A stretch of 60,000 nucleotides of DNA. Source: Symbiodinium natans. Taxonomy: Eukaryota; Sar; Dinophyceae; Suessiales; Symbiodiniaceae. The notes beneath the pieces were generated by a model, which saw only the letters and a list, made by a program, of their open reading frames with translations, ran no database searches and was not told where the DNA came from. The translations under genes were made by a program, and so were the position numbers. The stretch spans positions 126,001-186,000 of the forward strand of contig CAJNDS010000491.1 of the NCBI GenBank assembly GCA_905221605.1, given 5' to 3'. Below, piece by piece: positions 25,330-35,900 of the stretch (position 1 is its first letter; the number at the start of each line of letters is the position of its first letter).

Positions 25330-27230
25330 CGGATCTCGAGGCATGGCAAGGTTGGCAAATATCTACTGCAGAAGGACGGAAGAAAGTGCCGTGGTATCTG
25401 TTGCGTATGCAACTGCGCCGACATGTCTAGGCGCACGGCTCGAACGAATTGCCACGCAACTGCCGGAGCTCCGGCGGAGGTCGGAGAACGAAGAACTTGG
25501 CGTGCAGCCTATGTATCGCGGGTGCAACATTCTTGGGAGTCCTGTGCTGAAGAAGCTCAACAGCAACATGCACTTTTGCACGGTAGAGACGTGTAGAAGA
25601 AAAAAGGACATCACCAATGACCTATAGAGACATGTCCAAGGATTCCTAGGATGCAGAAGAACCCGAATTGTTATCAACACTGGGCTGCATTTGACGAGCA
25701 CGAAGCGAGATACATGAAGATGCCCTAAGACGCCATAAGGACGGGCGAAGGGTCACGCTGAAGCAGGCACATGCTGGCTATGCACCGCAAGCTATCCGTC
25801 GTTTAGCTGAACACGAAACAATCAGCATCAGCGGACCTTGCAGTGTGCCTGAACCGATGCGAGGCAATGCAAGGTGGGGCTCAGAAGCTGAAGCTCAGGT
25901 TGCGGGTGGGGGATTTAAGGTGGGGAGGGCAGGGCTTCGTAAACCAGAGGTGTGTGTTCCAAGGGGCGACGAGTTCAGCAAGCCAGAAAAGTGCAAAGGT
26001 ATCCCGATATCCTTGCCATGACACCAGGTATGAAACATGTTTACATTCAGTGTTGACATCAATTTGGGGTTCTGGGTCGGCCCTCTCCCTCTTCCTCCGT
26101 CTCTCTCTCTCTTCTCTCTCTCATCCCTCTCTGTCTGCTGGATGAGGATTGCAAGTCTCTGTGCGACCTGGAATCCATCAACATGCCTCTGGCATGGGGG
26201 AGAAGAACCAGGAGCACACGCCAAACGGCAACCGCCATTCATGGCTGGAAGCCAACTAAACTATACGTCTCCTTGTCAAAATCTCGCAGCGGTTTGGGCA
26301 TGTTTGGGCACCAGGAACCGGCTGCACATGCGGACACCGGTTAGCCCCTAAGCTCCACACAGCATCCAAGCGCATAGCTTCCGATTGTTCTTGCGCCTCC
26401 CTGGTCGACGCGAGGTATCAACACAATTTCAAAATCAGATGCATGCAAAAACTTGCAGTATCCCAGTACTGCCACAATCACAGCCTGACATTCTGAGATT
26501 CTTGAGATGCCACAACGTGCGAAAACTGCAAATGCCAAGCGGAATCCGGCCGTAGCTGCTGCCGTAATCGCTGGCAAGCCTGTTCAAGTTGTTTGTTAGT
26601 TGCCGAACCCTGCCCTACCAGCGGCACCTCGCCCCGCGGAAGCGTGTTTGGGCGCATCCCATCCCAGCCTTCAATGGCATCACACGAATCCAAGAGAACA
26701 AGGTACATAATCGTTCTGCTTGCTCGTGCTTGCTCCATAGATAAGGCACCTCCACGCTCCAGTTGCGCGAGGCCTTGTTGCAAGCGAAGGTGCTGCACAA
26801 AACATCGTGTCCACCGAGGAGACTCATTGTTTGCTTCCGGGTTGCTAATCGTCGCAGGGCTGCCCCATGTCCTCAGTATGTGCCATGGCCCTACATGAAT
26901 GGAACTGGCCCGCGCAGGCCAACATGCCTGTTCAAAAAGCACGTCTGTGACTCCTGTGTTGCCACCAAAGCACATGTCATCAACGCGGCTTCGCAGCTGC
27001 CCGGCAGTATGTACATGTTCTGTCTGAGCCCCACAGGCTTTCCAGCAGATGCACATTATGAACTGGTCCAGGAGTGACGAAAACGCGGGCATGCCCGTAG
27101 GCCTGTAGTGTTACGAACGCCACATGATTACCCGTCACCGAGTGTGCCCGAAGGCCGCTGAGCGTTTGAGCGAAGCATGCTGTCCAAGCAAAATCGAAAG
27201 GTGCCGCGAACATTTCAGCGCCAAACAAGA
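25330..27230. other. No confident gene
   Basis: Weakly coding frames on both strands (for example minus 26478..27092), but overlapping frames are equally open and no motif is visible. A short CT-rich run lies at 26085-26130. Confidence 0.35.
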
Positions 27231-27477
27231 AGTTGATTGGCCGTTTGGATAAATTTTCAAAGTTTGGGCAGAATGAAAGCCACATTCCACGACCCAATTT
27301 GTTCAATGCATGTGGACAAAAGTGAGATGCCATCCATGCAAGGAATCACTGCCAACCTGAGTGACATTGTCTTCACGCTTTTTTCTTGCAGAATGATTTC
27401 CCATCTTCCGGAAGTTAATGGGAGGTTTTCCTGTCAATGCGCAAGCGCTGACGTGGGATGTTGCTTGAGTTGTTTCG

Positions 27478-28209
27478 GTGACGGGCTCAATGCATGAAAC
27501 TCTGCTGGAAATTTACAACGGCATGATGCGAGAACAATGCTTGGAGCCTCCTGGCAAGATTCATTACTCAACATGCTCGCAGACGGGCGCTCTTTCTGGT
27601 GTTTCCAATTGGCGGGCGATCACAGTATTGAAGTCCAAGGTTGGTGTGGATCATGCATTTGCTGATTTTGACACGGTCACTAGCAAGTGCGTCGAGTCGA
27701 ACATGGTGGTGTGGATCACAAGTCCGCACTTGAAATTTGAAATTGCTCGACCTCTTGTTTGGGACTCAACAGGTCCAGCTGCCGCACGCCCTTTCAAAGA
27801 GGCCATCTGCCATCTGCTCGGTCCAACGTGGTGTAAGAACAGGAGACGCATTAAGCTAAGTCCTGTTGTGTATGGACTCCATGTTGCAACACAGGCACGG
27901 TGTGTCCACCACTTTTTCGTGATGGACGTGCAGCCAGAAAACGCGCCCAAAATGATAATAGAGCAGTTACCCCCCGATCGTTTTTGCGCCAGCGAGCAGC
28001 GGAAGGAGCATCAAGGCTGGGCAAAGAAGGCAACACAGGGAAATGGAGGTGCCGGCGAGGAAAGGCTTTGTTTGGCCACTATGAGGATTGCCCCACACAC
28101 ACACACAAGCACTCACACTCAGGATTGTGGTCCAGGGCATTCCTTGCTTCACTCTTGTTTCCATGCTTTACCGGCCGACCAACTGCTGCAACCCATTCTA
28201 GCAGTCTAG
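27478..28209 (+). CDS. Unidentified open frame, 243 codons
   Basis: The longest plus-strand frame in this region that is not made of repeat. The first 180 codons have mixed composition (for example VGVDHAFADFDTVTSKC). The last part includes translation of a short CA repeat (28096-28125). No family recognised, no splice evidence, opposite strand to the confident genes. Confidence 0.3.
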   Translation: MTGSMHETLLEIYNGMMREQCLEPPGKIHYSTCSQTGALSGVSNWRAITVLKSKVGVDHAFADFDTVTSKCVESNMVVWITSPHLKFEIARPLVWDSTGPAAARPFKEAICHLLGPTWCKNRRRIKLSPVVYGLHVATQARCVHHFFVMDVQPENAPKMIIEQLPPDRFCASEQRKEHQGWAKKATQGNGGAGEERLCLATMRIAPHTHTSTHTQDCGPGHSLLHSCFHALPADQLLQPILAV

Positions 28210-29390
28210 CACATCAGAAGTCTGCCCACAGAAGGTTTTGTCTGCGGAGGCCAAGAGGATTGCTGCAGGAAGGATCTGCTTGCAAGCATCGCAATCGCTG
28301 AACAAATCATCCACATCCCAAGGTTTAAGGAGTAACTCGTCCACAGAAAGACCAGATGTGGGCTGGAGATGCGCCATTGTTGTATAAGTCTGTATAGTGT
28401 TGTCATCATCGGTGACGAAGCCCTGCAATTTCAGTTGCACCCGAGCTTGCTCATCACGACTGCAGCATGTGGTTGCGAAGTGTTTGCGCTTGGCATTCCG
28501 ATGCCGGCATGGCAATGTGTATGCGCAGAACGACCTCGCAGCCTGGAGCCCTGTTGACATAAGCCACCTGACAAACTCCACGGGCTGCGCAAAGTGACAT
28601 TGCGTACAGAAGGTCAAGGAATGAGAACACAAAGCACGGGAGCTTGTGCGAGAGTTTCTGACCGGTGTAAATGGTGTTTTGCACGAGCTGTCGTGCGACT
28701 CCGTTCCTCCCACCTTGACCCGAACGGGCAAAAGCGAATATGGCGCGAAGGAAGTGAGGATGGGGCTTGTGCTTATGGACTCTCCCAGGCTTTGGTGGAC
28801 GTGTTTCAGGCCAACGCCTGAAGCATTGCAAAACGATCTGCTCCGTCGTCTCCATCTGTACTTTAAATGGACCTTCCTTCACATCTGGGCCCTGCACTCC
28901 ATTCAACTCGGGAAAATACGAATAAGAATGCTTGCAAGACACAGGCTAGCTACTGCTAAAATCACAGGAGCTGAGCTTCGATCTGGCCGAAGGTCGCACT
29001 GCCAACGCAACATGGCACAGCCTTGCACTGGCAGCAGCCTGAACATGATGGTTGCTGTGCCCGCCAAGGACTCACAGATTTTACTGTGCAACATCTGGCC
29101 AGAAGACAGCAGGTTCCTGCTGTGACGACGCTTTGCTGGCGACTTTGCTGGACAAGGCAGCTCCCGATCACTCCTCCCCGTTCCGGTACTTCTCGAGCTT
29201 CTCGATCTGGCCTCACAGTATGCGGAAGCTGAAAGAATAGGATGCCCCATGGCCAAGGCGGCCGAGGTGCCAGTCTCAAGGTACTGGTCAATCTTCTTGA
29301 CTGATTCCTGCAAGCAACACCCTAAATTTTCGGCAAACAACGAAAAGCCCATGCACCTTTCCGATACCCGGCAGGCTGGCAACGGACTTC
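28200..29390 (-). CDS. Unidentified multi-exon candidate
   Basis: Coding-like minus-strand blocks: ESVKKIDQYLETGTSAALAM (near 29310-29250); QIEKLEKYRNGEE followed by a stop (near 29210-29170); ELNGVQGPDVKEGPFKVQME (near 28905-28850); and a terminal block with LSVDELLLKPWDVDDLFSDC ending in a stop at about 28200. The internal stop after NGEE may mean two genes or an intron. No family recognised. Confidence 0.35.
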
Positions 29391-29399
29391 CCCGCTGTC

Positions 29400-30025
29400 A
29401 CCTCGGGCTCTCAGCTGGCAAGCTCTGCAAACAAGGCACTTTCAACTTGCACCAGGCACCTTCTCCTCCAAGCCTCGCAAAGTTGCGGCCACCTGACAGG
29501 CACATCATGTCTTGTTTTCGTCTTCTAGCTGCAGTTCGCGAGAACAGCCGTGGCGCTCACCTTGTTGAAGGCCATGCCTGCAAACTTGCTCGTGCCCCCC
29601 TTCCTTGCACAGCGCCGAAACAATCCACCAGCCGGTGAAGACACGCATCCGGAGGTGTGTGTGTGATCAAGCGAAATGCCGTTCGTACCACGTGCAAAAG
29701 GGGTGCGGCAACAATGCTCAGGCGCCAGCTTGAACTCAAAAGATGCAAGTTCTTGGAAAAGCGCTGCCAGTTCTTCATTTGGCCCAGACCTAAAATTTGG
29801 TCAGGCGCTGCCCCGACATGAAACAAGCCTAAACCCAGCCTGTCGGCATGAACCATGACCAGACCCAGACAGCCTGTTGACCGTCTTTTTCTGGCTCTTT
29901 GCTGCCTGCGTGACACGTCAGTACAAGGTATACATCGTACATCGGGATACTGACTGGCACTAGTGATAGCTAGTAATAAGCTTTTGGTAATTTGGTATAC
30001 TGAAATCGGCCTTCGCTGGTTTCTT
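29400..30025. other. No confident gene
   Basis: A minus-strand block near 29570-29640 (GGTSKFAGMAFNK before GTGAGC) could be an exon end, but it stands alone. Confidence 0.3.
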
Positions 30026-30032
30026 CTCCGAG

Positions 30033-30230
30033 TCAGGAGCTGGACGTTTCTCCTGCCCCGTTGCTCGCAAAATCAACAGAACTGCCCGGGGCTTGTAGGG
30101 CCCTTGGGGCGATCTGGTCCTTTTTCTCCGGACTTGCAACCGGCGCAGCTGCAGCTACGGCAGCACTTGGGCCCGCTGGCCTTTTCTCAAGAAATCTCAC
30201 ACGAGTTGGGGGCCGTGGTTGAGCTACCAT
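30033..30230 (-). CDS. Low-complexity Ala/Pro/Lys-rich possible exon
   Basis: A 65-codon block with KRPAGPSAAVAAAAPVASPE and an acidic-Ser end (GAGETSSS) before a stop. It resembles the disordered tails of dinoflagellate nuclear proteins. It may be the C-terminal exon of the TFIIS-N gene that lies upstream on the same strand, with the minisatellite between them in an intron (inference). Confidence 0.3.
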   Translation of the reverse strand: MVAQPRPPTRVRFLEKRPAGPSAAVAAAAPVASPEKKDQIAPRALQAPGSSVDFASNGAGETSSS

Positions 30231-30244
30231 TTAACCGATGTGTG

Positions 30245-30571
30245 AATCCAAGTTCGCACGCCCCTCCAGCTCTGTCCTCCCAGTGCTACATTAATTTGTA
30301 CTACACTTCAACGAAAATCCCTCAACTTCCCGCGCCGCAGACATGCCGGAGACGCGCCACAGTACACGCCGCAGACCGCTCTCGCGCCCCTCCGGCTCCC
30401 AGCACTACATTGATACTAATTACAATTCAACGAAAATCCCTCAGCTTGAAGCACGGCAGACGCGCCGCAGTACGCGCCACAGTATGCGCCGCAGACCACT
30501 CTCGCGCCCCTCCGGCTCTGTCCTCCCGGTACTACATGTGTACTACAATTCAACGAAAATCCCTCACGCGT
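30245..30571. repeat. Minisatellite of about 115-120 bp, three copies
   Basis: Three imperfect tandem copies. Each contains CGCCCCTCC.GCTC, a short AT-richer part with TTCAACGAAAATCCCTCA, and a CGCCGCAGAC-rich part. Confidence 0.85.
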
Positions 30572-30881
30572 CCCTGCATGCAACCCAGCCCCGGCAAGAG
30601 CAAACAACCTGCAAATGTCGAAAGAATGCAGGGCACGAGAAGAAGAGCAAATGTCGGGCTCCAAACTATGTGGAAGCATGGCGGCAAGCAGCTATGCATC
30701 TACAGCGGTGGCAAAAGACATAAGGCTACAGCGTACGCGCATGTACGCACCATAAAATCTTGCAATCAGAATACAAACGCACTAAGCTCTGTGCTGAGAC
30801 TTGCCAAGGGCAATGTCCTTGGGCAAGCACATGGTGCATCAGGCAGCGAATCATGCACATTGCGCAATTCCACCGTCCAGC

Positions 30882-31165
30882 CTTCCACATCTTGACAAGA
30901 TTGGAGGAACTGTCACGCACCTCGTACGAATGCAAACATGTGCCGAAACGAACTCCACGCTCTCTAGAAGGGGCCTCAGGGTCCGCGTGTTTTCTGAAGA
31001 AGGGATCGTTTACCTCCTCGGTTATCGACACACCTACAATGACAAATCTTGTTGGCACTGGGAGCTTGGGGCCCGTGCCTTGCCAATGCCAGTGGCTTGG
31101 AGAATCCCTGTGTCCATGCGCATCCCAGCGAGTTCTTTCAGAATCAACAGCACCTCTTTCGGGTC
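30882..31165 (-). CDS. TFIIS N-terminal (LW) domain gene, three visible exons
   Basis: Exon i (31165..31079) reads DPKEVLLILKELAGMRMDTG then ILQATGIGK, matching the TFIIS/Med26 N-terminal helical bundle (L..L..L.....T...L..T.IGK). Exon ii (31016..30975) reads EVNDPFFRKHADPE, and exon iii (30920..30882) reads VRDSSSNLVKMWK. These are the expected V...RKH.D.E....LV..WK continuation. The joints are a GC-AG intron (31078..31017) and a GC-AG intron (30974..30921), both in phase 0. The domain binds transcription elongation or Mediator partners in the nucleus. Upstream exons are not identified. Confidence in the domain is fair because all three blocks fall in order, spacing and phase. Confidence 0.65.
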
Positions 31166-31219
31166 CTGGCAGTCTCTCGTTTTCCCGAAACAGGCAATTG
31201 AAAGCAATTGAAAGCTCCG

Positions 31220-31930
31220 GCAAATGCACCAGCGAATTGACGTATATTTTTCTTAGTCCGTGAGGTTGTTGGTCCTGCTGCGCATTCCCCGTCGTCCGAC
31301 ATTCTTTAAGCCTTGCCGCGAAAGAGCACCGCCACAAGCCGTACACACATCTGCAACCGTCCTGTCCCGACGTAGTTCGAATTCCTGCGCCAGGACCCCG
31401 CGACAGTGTCAAAAGGCCAGGTGCCCCCCAACTAGATCAGATCGCCTTCAAATCTGCCATGGTTCGGCAGATGCCATGGCACCTCCATTCTACATGTGTC
31501 CACCTCTTGTATCTATTGTCAAGAAGGTTGCGTGTTTGTGCGGCGTTAGCCTTGGCCGTGGCTGGGTACAGCACTGGGGTCGTTGCTGGGTCACCAAGGC
31601 ACGCACATAAAAACAGGACTCCAATTTTGTTTACTATTGCAACTCTGCACATGCAACAGGCTACTGCGCTCGACTTCGGCTTGCTTGTCGAGCGGTACCT
31701 GCAACGGAACCTGCTTGCAAGTTACAAAAGAATAGACGATGTGCATGCGCATGCTGAGTCTGATGAGTCTGAGCCTGTTGCACTCAAAGCATGCAACAAT
31801 GCACACCGTGCTCTTGATCAGCCCATGGCGCATCACTGCTTATGCATGGCAAGTCCTCTTTTTTTACCCCCGCTGCGAACAGCACAGGGCGCTAGCCACA
31901 GCGGGCTCAAGTCAGTAGAGGCCTGCGGCT
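31220..31930. other. No confident gene
   Basis: A plus-strand 167-codon frame (31459..31962) and minus-strand frames overlap. No motif. May contain 5' exons of the TFIIS-N gene. Confidence 0.3.
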
Positions 31931-31936
31931 GGGTAT

Positions 31937-32433
31937 CGGGTTTAGGGTTATTTGGGGTTTAGGGTTATTCAGGGTTTAGGGTTAGGGTTACGTAGGGTTT
32001 AGGGTTATTTAGGGTTTGGGGTTCTTTAGGGTTTGGGGTTCTTTAGGGTTTAGGGTTATGTAGGGTTTAGGGCTATTTTGTTTAGGGATTAGGGTTGTTT
32101 AGGGTTTAGGGTTATTTAGGGTTTAGGGTTATTTAGAGTTTAGGGTTATTGAGGGTTTGGGCTTAGGGTTCCCTAAACCCTGAACAACCCTAAACCCTAA
32201 ACCCTAAATGGCCCTAAAGCCTAAACCCTAAAAATCCCTAAACCCTAAATAACCCTAAACCCTAAACCCTAAATCACCCTAAACCCCAAATAACCAACCC
32301 TAAACCCTAAAAAACCCTATAAACCCTAAATAGCCCTAAACCCTAAACCCCAAATCACCCCAAACCCCCCAAATGACCCTAAACCCTAAACAACCCTAAA
32401 CCCTAAATAACCCTAAACCCTAAACCCCAAAAC
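31937..32433. repeat. Telomere-like repeat block, head-to-head
   Basis: Degenerate TTTAGGG-type repeats run in the G-rich orientation from 31937 to 32170. They then reverse to CCCTAAA orientation from 32171 to about 32433. The turn is the short palindrome TTAGGGTTCCCTAA. Many units are spaced by TTAT or AA, giving a period near 19-20 bp. Confidence 0.95.
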
Positions 32434-32535
32434 CCTATCCTCCAAGCCTTTGCGAGCTGAGCCAGGCACATCCCGCTTCCACGCGCGCACCTCGCGGCCT
32501 CAGGAGTTGAGGGCTTAGGCCCCCCTGAAGGGCTT

Positions 32536-32597
32536 ACGGCTTTGGGTTTAGGGTTTAGGGTTTAGGGCTTAGGGCTTAGGGTTTAGGGTTAGGGTGC
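32536..32597. repeat. Telomere-like TTTAGGG repeats
   Basis: A second short G-rich block of TTTAGGG and CTTAGGG units, about 100 bp beyond the head-to-head block. Confidence 0.9.
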
Positions 32598-32926
32598 TGG
32601 AAAAGGGACCATAACACATCACGCCTTTTTGAGATGTGCACATGGCAGCCTCGGAGCCAAGCACCGTAGTCAACATAATAGGTGGGAACTTGAACAGGCC
32701 GCTTGCCATCATCGATCCCCGGAGATAATAAACGATTTGAAACGGTGTGTTTTTAATTCTGTGTTTGGGGTGCACGGCTGTCTATTTCTGATTCTTCTAA
32801 GGGAAGATGCCTGAAAGATGTTTGCTAGAGGGCCGCTGTTGGGGGCGAATAGGGTCCATGCACATGCATGGCAAAGGAGTCTGTCTTGTGCACCAACTCC
32901 TTGCCTTAGTTCTCCTCTGTTGCATT

Positions 32927-35900
32927 TCATCTGTTAAGCATGTAAACCTCGAATGCGTGAAGGATCCACTTCAACAGTTCCCTCTGCACGGCGTGATTCA
33001 GCGTGTCGAAGCCACAGGAGTTGTAGACCATGCGCTTGATGGTGTCCTCGTCTGCTTGGACAGACGCGCTGGCCCTACGAAGATCAATCTGATGGATCTT
33101 CTCACGTACCAGACTAGGGCCCGTTGTCTCCATAACCTGTCGGAACTCCTCCAGCTGCCCACTAGGCAATAGAATGGTCCTTGGGAAGTCCTGCTCTATG
33201 CACACGAAAGTCTCAAACAAGCACCACGCACGAGAGAAGTAGTGTGGATGCATAAAGGAGTCCAGGATCACCAGCATGTGTCCCGCGCTTGCCAAGTGGC
33301 TTTCAAAAATGTCTTGAAGCTCGTCTGAGCCGGTCTGTGACCCTTCTTCCATGATCCTATATTGATTGTTGCAAAAAAAACACATCCACAAGTAGACATC
33401 CACGGCAGCAGCGGGCTGGTTCGAGGACTCAAGCCACACTGCGATGGCATCCACAACGTTGTCGAGAGAGTACTGCCAACACCAAGACACGAAGTGGGTG
33501 GCTTTCCCCTGCTGAGGAGGGACGAGTGCGTCGACAATGCTGCAATTCAGCCTACCATCTCGTGGGCAGATCTTGCCAAAGCCTTTACCATGGGGACCGA
33601 TGGCAAGGACTTGGCAAAGCTCGTAGAAGTTCGGATTCTGCTTCCCGGCTGCGGCCTGAGCCTCTCCAGGAAACGTCTCTTTCAAATAAGCTGCAGAAAC
33701 TCCACACTCCAAGGAGGCCAAGGGGGGCATGGCACTGAAGGGCATCCCAGTACCCTTCCTCGCGGTCTTGCGCTGCCACATAACCCGAGCGAGAGCCGCA
33801 AAAAGCAGCACGGCAACGGAGATCACGGTGGCGACGATGATTGCCGTAGTGTCCAGCATGTCCTCCTCCGGAGCTAAAGCCTGAAGAGAATAGACCCGCA
33901 TGCCATGGCTTTTCTCTTCACTTGCCGTCCCAATGCAGCAACCACAGATGCCTTTCTGTGGGTCGAATCTGCCAGTGGAATGTTGGAAATGGCTCCTTCC
34001 CGCCTCCCAACACTCAGCGGCACAGCTTGCCCAAGGGACCCAAGAATAGGAGCCATGAGGCATTTTGCATATGCACGAGTTGCATACTTCGTGCGCCACG
34101 ATGGGGAACGTCGATGTGCTTGTTGAGGAAATCGAGGAAACGGTGGAAGTTGTAAGAGAAGTCGAAGTCGTTGTGGATGTTGCGGTCGAGCGGGTCGTGC
34201 TTGTGGACCTGGTGAACGTCGTGAGAGAAGTCGAAGTGATTGTGGTCGTGCTTGTGGACGCGGTGAGAGTCACGAGAGAAGTCGAAGTGATAGTGGTTGT
34301 TAGGGTCGAGCGGGTCGTGCTGGTGGTCGCGGTGAAAGTCGTCTCAGTGAGAGAAGTCAGAGAAGTCGAAGTGAATGTTGTGGTCGGGCGGGTCGTGCTG
34401 GTGGACGTGGTTTGCGTCGTGACAGAAGTCGAAGTGATAGTGGATGTTGTGGTCGTGATTGTGGATGTTTGGGTCGAGCGGGTCGTGCTTGTGGACCTGG
34501 TGAATGTCGTGAGAGTCAGAGAAGTCGAAGTGATAGTGGATATTGTGGTGGAGCGGGTCGTGCTGGTGGACCTGGTGAACGTCGTCAGAGAAGTCGAAGT
34601 GATTGTGGATGCTTGGGTCGAGCGGGTCGTGCTTGTGGACCTGGTGAATGTCGTGAGAGTCAGAGAAGTCGAAGTGATAGTGGACATTGTGGTGGAGCGG
34701 GTCGTGCTGGTGGACCTGGTGAACGTCGTCAGAGAAGTCGAAGTGATTGTGGATGTTTGGGTCGAGCGGGTCGTGCTTGTGGACCTGGTGAATGTCGTGA
34801 GAGTCAGAGAAGTCGAAGTGATAGTGGATATTGTGGTGGAGCGGGTCGTGCTGGTGGACCTGGTGAACGTCGTCAGAGAAGTCGAAGCGACCGTGGACGC
34901 CCGGGCCGAGGGGGCCGTGCTTGTGGATGCGGCGAATGTCGTGAGCGCCAGAGAAGTCGATTTGATTGTGGATGTTACGGTCCAGCTGGTCGACGCCTGG
35001 CGCTCGTACTTGTAGAGTTGGCTGTCAAATATTCCATCGCCACGATCGCCACCATAGACGTACATCGCATCCGCCGCTTTGCTCCATGCAGCCGAGTGCG
35101 ATCGCCGCGCAGGGCAGCCGCCGGTCGTGACCTGAAGCCATCGGTTTGCCTCACGTTCGTACTTGTAGAGACCATCGGGAAAATTATCTTTCAAGTCATA
35201 CCCGCCGAAGACGTACATGGCATCTGCCGCCTCGCTCCACACTGCTGTGTGCTCTCTCCGCACTGAGGGCAGGGTGCCGTCAGGCCTGACTTGAATCCAG
35301 TGGTTTGCCTTGCGCTCGTACTTGAAAAGGTGGTTGACAAGCCAATGCTCGCCACTGCCAGCGGGGGGATACATGTAGCCGCCGAAGACGTACATCGCAT
35401 CCGCCTTCTTGCTCCAGACTGCCGAGTGCCCAGACAGCCTCTCCATCGGGCCAGTTTATCTGGGGGGGGGGGGGGTCGGAATGAGGAACTTATTCCGGAT
35501 TCCGAATGGGGTTTGGGGCGTAGGGGGGGTGGACCGCCCCCCCCCTCCAAAACACAAAAAAAGAAAATTCACCTACCTGAAGCGGTGATGTTGTGGCTCT
35601 GTGTTTTCGCTCCTTCCTGAACGTGCGTGAACTGCACGTGGGCTCCTTCTGGGCATCCTAAAGGCGGCGCCTACAGGGCGGGAGAAGTTGGGGGGGGGCC
35701 TTTTTATTCCCAATTCGCGGTGCCGGACAAGGCCCATGGGCTCCTTCTTGGGAATCCCTAGAGGCGGAGTCATAGAGGGTCTGGGAGACTCCCGCAAGGC
35801 CCCAAATAGGAATAAAGAGGGGGGGGTGAAGGAAACACTGCCCTGCGCGAGGTTTTCATGACGGGGGGCCCCCGTTTTATTCCTAATTTGTGGTGCCGGG

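Noticed and set aside
30245-30571. CRISPR-like array
   Set aside because: The genome is eukaryotic, and the units are imperfect 115-120 bp tandem copies, not short identical repeats with unique spacers.
31925-32600. True chromosome end
   Set aside because: The arrays are internal, degenerate and followed by ordinary sequence with a gene, so they are interstitial.
34065-35266. Plus-strand Val-rich and Arg/Gly-rich frames of about 300 codons
   Set aside because: Antisense shadows of the Ser/Thr stalk repeats of the minus-strand kelch gene.
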